This document shows positions 58,086-64,000 of a stretch of 64,000 bases of DNA, piece by piece. The notes below the pieces were generated by a model. It did no database searches, was not told where the DNA came from, and saw only the letters and a list, made by a program, of their open reading frames with translations. The stretch is from NCBI GenBank assembly GCA_023213395.1, contig CM041465.1, forward strand, positions 204,421,741 through 204,485,740, read 5' to 3'. A program made the position numbers and the translations under genes. The DNA is from Cycas panzhihuaensis. Taxonomy: Eukaryota; Cycadophyta. Numbering within the stretch: the stretch's first letter is position 1; each line of letters starts with the position of its first letter.

Positions 58086-58426
58086 TATAACATAACCCCA
58101 CCTTTCCTTAGCAAGAGGGAACTGCCAACAAGTAAGTATTAAGGGGTTTAGGAAGTTATGTGTATGGGCCGCTAAGCGCGTCCACTAAGATGTAAAATTT
58201 CTTTAGGGCCACTGATAGAATCATTAAGGATGAAGACCCTTACTTGTGTATTTAAAGGGTTAAACCACTCGTAATGTTATGGAGGATGATATATTGAAAG
58301 GAGAAAGTATTTTAGTACTCATTTTGGTGATTCATTTTACGTGATGCCTTGCGCACTCATGTTATTTGGCTTCATTTTCTACTAATTATCACTCCTCGAG
58401 CCCGATCTACGAGAAGGAATGGTCCA
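58086..58426 (+). repeat. Gypsy B 3' LTR, second copy
   Basis: Matches 21098-21440, including the TA start. Confidence 0.92.
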
Positions 58427-58431
58427 GGCAC

Positions 58432-59855
58432 CATATTAAACTCACTTTCACCAGAAATCAGTCGACAGTTTTCTAAAACAGATGACTTGGCCACTGTCTA
58501 GAAAACTTTACAAGAAAAATATGATAAGGTTGATATACATCAAGTCATTGTCCTAGAACAATAATTGTATGACCTTACTTTTGATGATTTTTCTAATGTT
58601 GAGGATTTTTTAAGTAAAATTTAATTAATCAATAAAGATCTAGGAAACTATATCAAATCTAAAACTAAAGATGGTGATACTGAAAAAATAATCATGCATG
58701 TTAGAGACAACGATACACTTTCGTCGTCTTCTGATAAACAAGTTACCAAAATAATTTAATCTCTACAAAATTGCCAGATAACAAGCTAGCGACCCTCCTA
58801 TAACATTCAATCTGTTGACAAACCCGGTTGATCGATCATCAAATAATGTTAATTTAAGCAGTATTAAAAGATCCTTCATAGGCTTTGTTTTCCAAAACTA
58901 AGCCACAATTTAAAATAAACAATAAAATAATTTTCATAGTACTCCCAAATTTTAGAAATCTCATAGAGGTTCACAATCTAATTCACAAAACAATATTAAG
59001 TATTCTGGTCCATCCAAACACCGGTATACTTCTAATCAATCCTTTCATAATAGAAACAATGTAACTCCTTCTTAGAACACTAATTATGCTTATTGTCATA
59101 AAAGATGCTACACTATTGATGTCTGTAGAAATATAATAACATCGGAAACATGGAAAGCTTCTAAGGGATTACAAAATCGACCTCAATCCATCCTCGATCA
59201 CGACCTCAAAATTGACAAACTCATAATCGTTCTTTAGCGGCAACAACACGTGTTTGTTGCCCTTACAAATCAACCACTGATAGATCCTTGACTCGGTACA
59301 TCCCATCACATGATAGGACACTAGAAAAATTTAACCACTTATCAATCAGATCGAACTACGAAGAAGAGATTTCTTTTGGAAGTGGTACCCAACAAAGTCA
59401 AGGATCATGTGATGTTACCTTAAAGGATGGATTAATAAAGATGTTTTCTACATACAGTCTATTACCAAACCCACTTTATATACATCAAATCGGTAGAAAG
59501 ACCTTGTCATCAAATTCTAGAAAAATAAATTTATCATTAAGGAACCATTAAACAAATTTAGACTCATTGCCTCAGGACCTATTGATCATAACACAGGTCT
59601 CTATAGTCTAACAAGTCTGAAATAACAAAACAAAATCTTTTATTGCCTTTATTGTCAATCATTTCGATCGGCAAACTTTGGCATGCACGATTTGGCCATA
59701 CAAGTTATGGCAAGCTGTAATATCTAAAAAAGCATAAAATGGTTCATGGTCTTCCACCTTTAAATGCTATTTATGGTGTTTGTGAAACTATGTGATAGGT
59801 AAACAACACATGGACCCATTTCGATATAAAACTCGATTGAGCAATAATTCCACTT
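58432..59855 (+). pseudogene. Copia A gag-protease, second copy
   Basis: Repeats 21446-22890. The protease DSG at about 59287 reads GACTCGGT because the CTG of GACTCTGGT has lost a base, which breaks the frame. It ends at the CACTT target (59851-59855). Confidence 0.88.
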
Positions 59856-60176
59856 TGTTGGGAATAATCCCAATGTATGTGCACTAGGCGCTTAGGGCCC
59901 CTCAAAGCGCCTTTGAGGGCCCCTAGGGCACCTGGTAGTTCAGCCGCCGGATCGACCACTCACGTGAGTGCGTATCACGCTATTTATTTTTATATTTTTC
60001 AAACTAACCTTAATTGTTGTGCGGTGGGGTGATGGCGGCAAGCGCCTCCCAATTCTCTATATAAGGGTTGGGAATACCTCCACAGGTGTTAGTTAACACG
60101 CCACTCTATTGGAAATTGCCGTTGTACTCAAGATGAGAGCGTCGTGATGTCTGCTTTCTGCTCCTCGGCTCCATCA
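59856..60176 (+). repeat. Copia C 5' LTR, second copy
   Basis: 321 bases against 322 at 22891-23212. The primer site at 60179 reads TGGTATCGAGCC, with the A of CAG missing. Confidence 0.92.
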
Positions 60177-60194
60177 TTTGGTATCGAGCCACGG

Positions 60195-63100
60195 TGATGC
60201 TATTGTCTAGTTTGGTTTTAGTTGCTCGATCGTCCAGGCCGAAACATATCTATATATTTGCTCGTTGAGATTACAGCGAGCTCACCGTCTCTTTGGAGAA
60301 GGCGGATCTGGATTCCATCCCTTTGTGAAGAAAGATCTCAGCTCGAGTTTGTACTCAAACTAGGTTCTTCGTTTCCTTTTTTTTACTTTTTCAACATTTA
60401 AATAAACGTTTTGATATATGTCCTTTTACTTTGTATTTTGATCTCTGTCTTTGGATTATTAGCTATCCTCGGATCCATTGTATGGTTTCCATTATTTACA
60501 TTGTTATTATATTCGGTCTACATCACATGCACTCTTTACAACCATTCGGACTCCGCCTCTGTCTTTATGTGCATTGGCGTGTCTAGCTCTACTTCTCTGT
60601 GCATCGCTCTGCTATCTAGCCTCCCGTTTAAACTGCGTCGCTCGTGACTCTGCCCTCGATGCCTTTCTGCTGGCGCTTTGTCGTGTGCAAGCCCGCCTCT
60701 TTATCACCTTACCTTTGCTCAGGTGTGCATCTTAAATCTCTCAGTCACTCTCGAGTCTCAGAAAAACCACATTCATTAAATCTCTCCGTCTCAGAAGGCC
60801 CGGCCTCTCGTCAAAACTATCGTCAAAGCATTTCTCCTATCTTCTAAGCCCTCTGTGTGGCCATTGTCTTTGTGTCCATTTATTCATGGTAGCCATTCAT
60901 CGGCGTTATACGGAAGGGCGGCCCAGATTACACCTTTGCTATTCGTGATCGATTTAGTTTTGTCTTATTTAAGCTACTTGCTTCTGCTTGTCTCCATTGA
61001 ACCTTTGTTTTCGATCTTTGTCTCGGATCTTAGTCCCATGTGATCGCTTTAATCCAGTTGATCTTAGTATCGCCTTTCATCACTGCGTTGATTATAAATC
61101 GCCATTCGTTGTGATATTAATAGTCTCGCGTTTATATGCGATCGATCGTAATCATATTTCGTGTTATATATTCTCGTTTTGCGTTGGCGTATTAATCGCT
61201 GCTTTCATATTGATATGATATCTATTTGTGTTGGCATCTTCGCTTTACATTCAACATATTTGCGTTGGCATATCAATCGTGTTATATTTGCGTTGCCATT
61301 CATCCTTCGTATTCATATTAAGCGTTAATCGTGTTAGCGTTTATATATTTAGCATTCCGTTGGCATATTAATCGTGTCATATATATTTGCGTTTATATAT
61401 TCGTTGCATTTTATTATATATTGATTTTATTTATTGTATGTGTTAAAATCCAGGTTTTAAAGGGTTTAAGTTACATTTTAAACTCGGCTGGCGAGTTCAC
61501 CCTCCAGCATTGGAGGTTTAGTTATCTGGCGGTCTTGGGTTCAATCCTAGCTCGGTCCCTCTTGAACCGATTTTAAAAGTTTTTAAATTTTAAAACTTAT
61601 TTTTTAAAATTTTATTTTTCCATAGGGTTATTAGGCGCTTTTGTGGCCATAACTTCTGTTAGCTCATCGGTTTCAGACGAAACCTCGTCAATAGATCAGA
61701 AATTTTTCGTAGATCGATTTATTTGGTCATAAGACCAATTTGGTGCCCATTTGACCTTGTTTTGACCTTTTTAACATTGGACTTTCGAAATTTCAGTTTT
61801 TTGCAATTTTAACAAACGGTTTTAGAGCTATTGTCATTTATTCGATAAATTGTTTTGTGCCCAAATTTTCTCTATTGCAATCGAAGTCATATAGACTTTA
61901 ATACCCATTTTATTTCAATTCTTTGAGTTCATTTTCACTAATATTTTAATCGCTAAAATAAGAAATTTAGTTGATTTTGCTGTTTCTTGAACATTCTCCA
62001 TAAAGATACTTGTCACATTTTCACTATAACTTTTGCAATTTTATCGATTTCATTTAGTTAACCGTTGGGAAGGTGACTCATTTCTCTTCATTGTGATATA
62101 TTTTTCATATATTTTGACACATTTTGCTTATATTTCAAATCATTAAAGTTGAAGTATTTTATTAGCCTAAATCTGCTTTTTTTACACTGTTTAATATATT
62201 CTTTCAAAATTTTCAATTGGCGAATATTAATTACTTCATCAATAATATTTGATCATTTTTTTAACTTTTCTAAGGATTAATTAGTACTTTCATACAATTT
62301 TTTGCCTACCCTGCTCCTGTTAGGCTCCATAAGGAGGTCCTTTCCTTTGCCTCATTCAAAACGTGATTTATTGGTATCCATTTTCAAAACCGTCTATTTT
62401 ATTGGATTCACATCTCGTGATCTACATATTGATAAAATTTTAAGCTATTCTGACCTCATTCAATATAGTTTTCAATCTGTTAAAGTTGAGTATATATATA
62501 CATCCTAACAAGCTTGTCTCCTTTCAAAATTGTAAAGAAAATTCTAGTTCATATTTCCTTGTTTACTCAAGTTTACCTTGATCTTTCTATAAGCACTTTA
62601 CATTATTTTTGAACAAGCATTTGTTTATAAAAATACATAAAAGTTGTTCTTAAAAGAAGTTTTTTACATTGAAGATTTATTATTCATTTGAGAAATTGGC
62701 ATCTGTTTGAAAACTATCTATTCTCAAAAGTTTATTTTTAAATCTTGCATAAGTGAAAAGTTTTGAGCATCATTACTTCCTTTTGATTGTTTTACTTTAA
62801 AAGTGTATCAAAGTTGTTGAAAAATATCATCCTTCTTGCACTTATAAAAGGAAAATTGCATTTCTTTTCAAAGGCATATTATATTTGTTTGAAGGACATT
62901 TTTTTGAAAAAAAAGCAAAAAGAGTTTTTGTAAAGTTTTATTTCATCTTGCTTAGAGCTTTTTTCTATTATCGAAAGAAATTTTCTTTTTAAGCAAGACC
63001 ACATTGCTAAATAGATTAGTTTTCACATTAAATAAGATAAATCCCGAATTGAACCACACTTTTTCCGGCCTTGCAAGAGCAGTTAGGACCCTGAGGTTAC

Positions 63101-63618
63101 CATCACTTTGCGCTAATCGGCCTACTCATATTGGATGATGTGACCATTAGCTATCGGTGTATCTGGTGGCGGTGAGGTGCGAGAACCTTTTCGTTTATGG
63201 TGTTTGGAGACCGAGGCTAGACACGGAGGGTGAGTGCCTTTGGTTCGAGAACCTTCACCACTAGATCTGTCGTTAGGCATAAATCCGGTGCAGGTGGACC
63301 AACAATTCAGGGGGGTGTCAAAGCCTTCTTAGCGTACGTCTTGAGGTATATAGAGCTGGCGCTCCGTCTTAGTATAAAGGGTCCATGTTTTGCCATCGTG
63401 GGCGGGCGCCATTGTGAGAATAACAGCAGAAGGTTGCCCAGGAAAACATAAACTTGGAGCCTAGTAGCCTTTCTAGGTCCTAGTTCATTTGTGCAAACTT
63501 TTGAAAACCTTGGGATATATATATTTAGAAATAATTTCTTTCATTTAAGTTCTTTCAAATTTTTTACATTCAAATATTTTTATTGCATTTATCACATTTT
63601 ATACAACTTTAATTTAAA
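60195..63618 (+). other. Copia C leader, second copy
   Basis: Repeats 23232-26676, including the short repeats (61140-61400) and the box-B-like GGTTCAATCC (about 61538). Small open frames here differ from those of the first copy, which shows they are not conserved genes. Confidence 0.8.
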
Positions 63619-64000
63619 ATGGCGTCTAGTTTTGGGAATATGATTATTCCTAAATTTGATGGAAACAATTTTCTTAAGCGGAGTAGGAGGATGAGGCCCA
63701 TCCTCATAGCAAATGAAATGTGGGATATAGTGAGAAATGGTTCTGATGACTTAGGATCAAATCAATTGATCTTGAAAAAGCTACATCTGAAAATATCAAA
63801 AGATAATGAAGCTTTAGCCCTTATTTTTGCGCTTTGGAAGATCATGTTTTCCCACGAGTTAGTGAATCCATTAAGTCCGAAGAGGCTTGGGATACCTTAT
63901 AGCTTATATCTGAAGGAGGCTGCGTCCTCTAAACTACAAAACTTAAAAAGTAAGTTTGAAAATTTACGTATGATGCCTCATGAATCAATAAGCGCATTTA
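63619..64000 (+). pseudogene. Copia C gag, second copy, cut by the window end
   Basis: ATG at 63619: MASSFGNMIIPKFDGNNFLK, then frameshifts within 200 bases where the first copy is open for 97 codons. Runs off the right edge at the position equivalent to 27064. Confidence 0.85.

Larger units (their letters stand above)
52058..58426 (+). mobile_element. Gypsy chromovirus B, second copy
   Basis: LTRs 52058-52396 and 58086-58426, with the same GGCAC duplication (52053-52057 and 58427-58431). About 110 bases shorter than the first copy through small deletions. The leader, A-rich tract (about 53200-53263), gag, protease, RT, integrase and chromodomain keep the same order. Confidence 0.93.
46631..64000 (+). 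repeat. Second copy of 9499-27064
   Basis: Collinear from the first base after the gap to the end of the window, about 17.4 kb against 17.6 kb in the first copy. It holds the same nested junctions (A in spacer, B in A gag, C in A) with the same target duplications. Several stretches of hundreds of bases are identical (for example 61066-61395 with 24093-24420). In between, small indels and substitutions cluster at CAG, CTG and CG sites. Confidence 0.95.

Noticed and set aside
46631-64000. Independent second insertion of the same elements
   Set aside because: Identical nested junctions and target duplications cannot arise by separate insertions. The segment was copied as a unit or is an assembly duplicate.

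Overview
This window is nuclear DNA from a flowering plant, and almost all of it is retrotransposon. The evidence is plant-type Ty1/copia and Ty3/gypsy LTR elements primed by initiator tRNA-Met (TGGTATCAGAGC-like sites next to the LTRs), a chromodomain gypsy element, an L1-type LINE with a C-terminal RNase H domain, AT-rich filler, and many stop codons that look like C-to-T decay. The species cannot be told from the sequence. No intact host gene, rRNA, tRNA or bacterial feature was found, and every coding region seen is interrupted.

Layout. 1-2140: a minus-strand copia pol remnant (G). 3147-6080: a plus-strand gypsy remnant (F) with LTR, primer site, leader and gag-protease. 6093-9868: a 5'-truncated minus-strand gypsy (D) with one candidate LTR. 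9869-11776: AT-rich and unassigned. 11777-34249: a nested stack. Copia A has LTRs 11777-12230 and 33810-34249 and target duplication GATTT. Chromovirus B (14963-21440, duplication GGCAC) sits inside A's gag. Copia C (22891-31198, duplication CACTT) sits inside A's GAG-pre-integrase/integrase region. 35075-46130: a third copia (E) with a LINE (38509-44718, minus) in its leader; it is cut by a 500-base run of N (46131-46630).

After the gap, 46631-64000 repeats 9499-27064 base for base, including the same D/A/B/C junctions and target duplications. Long stretches are identical. The differences cluster as small indels and substitutions, many at CAG/CTG and CG sites. I read this as a duplicated haplotig or assembly overlap whose second copy was incompletely polished, with errors at methylated CHG/CG sites, rather than a young segmental duplication. 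Many frameshifts in the window may therefore be sequence errors.

Function. Each autonomous element would have encoded gag (particle), protease, integrase, reverse transcriptase and RNase H, using LTR promoters, a tRNA-primed minus strand and a polypurine tract for the plus strand. None looks competent as read. The main non-textbook signals are a leader shared by gypsy elements F and B (GGGTAG/CTACCC hairpins, a conserved block, an A-rich tract before gag), an exon-like block with a Kozak start and a perfect splice donor in the leader of copia A, and strong palindromes in the LTRs of A and C.
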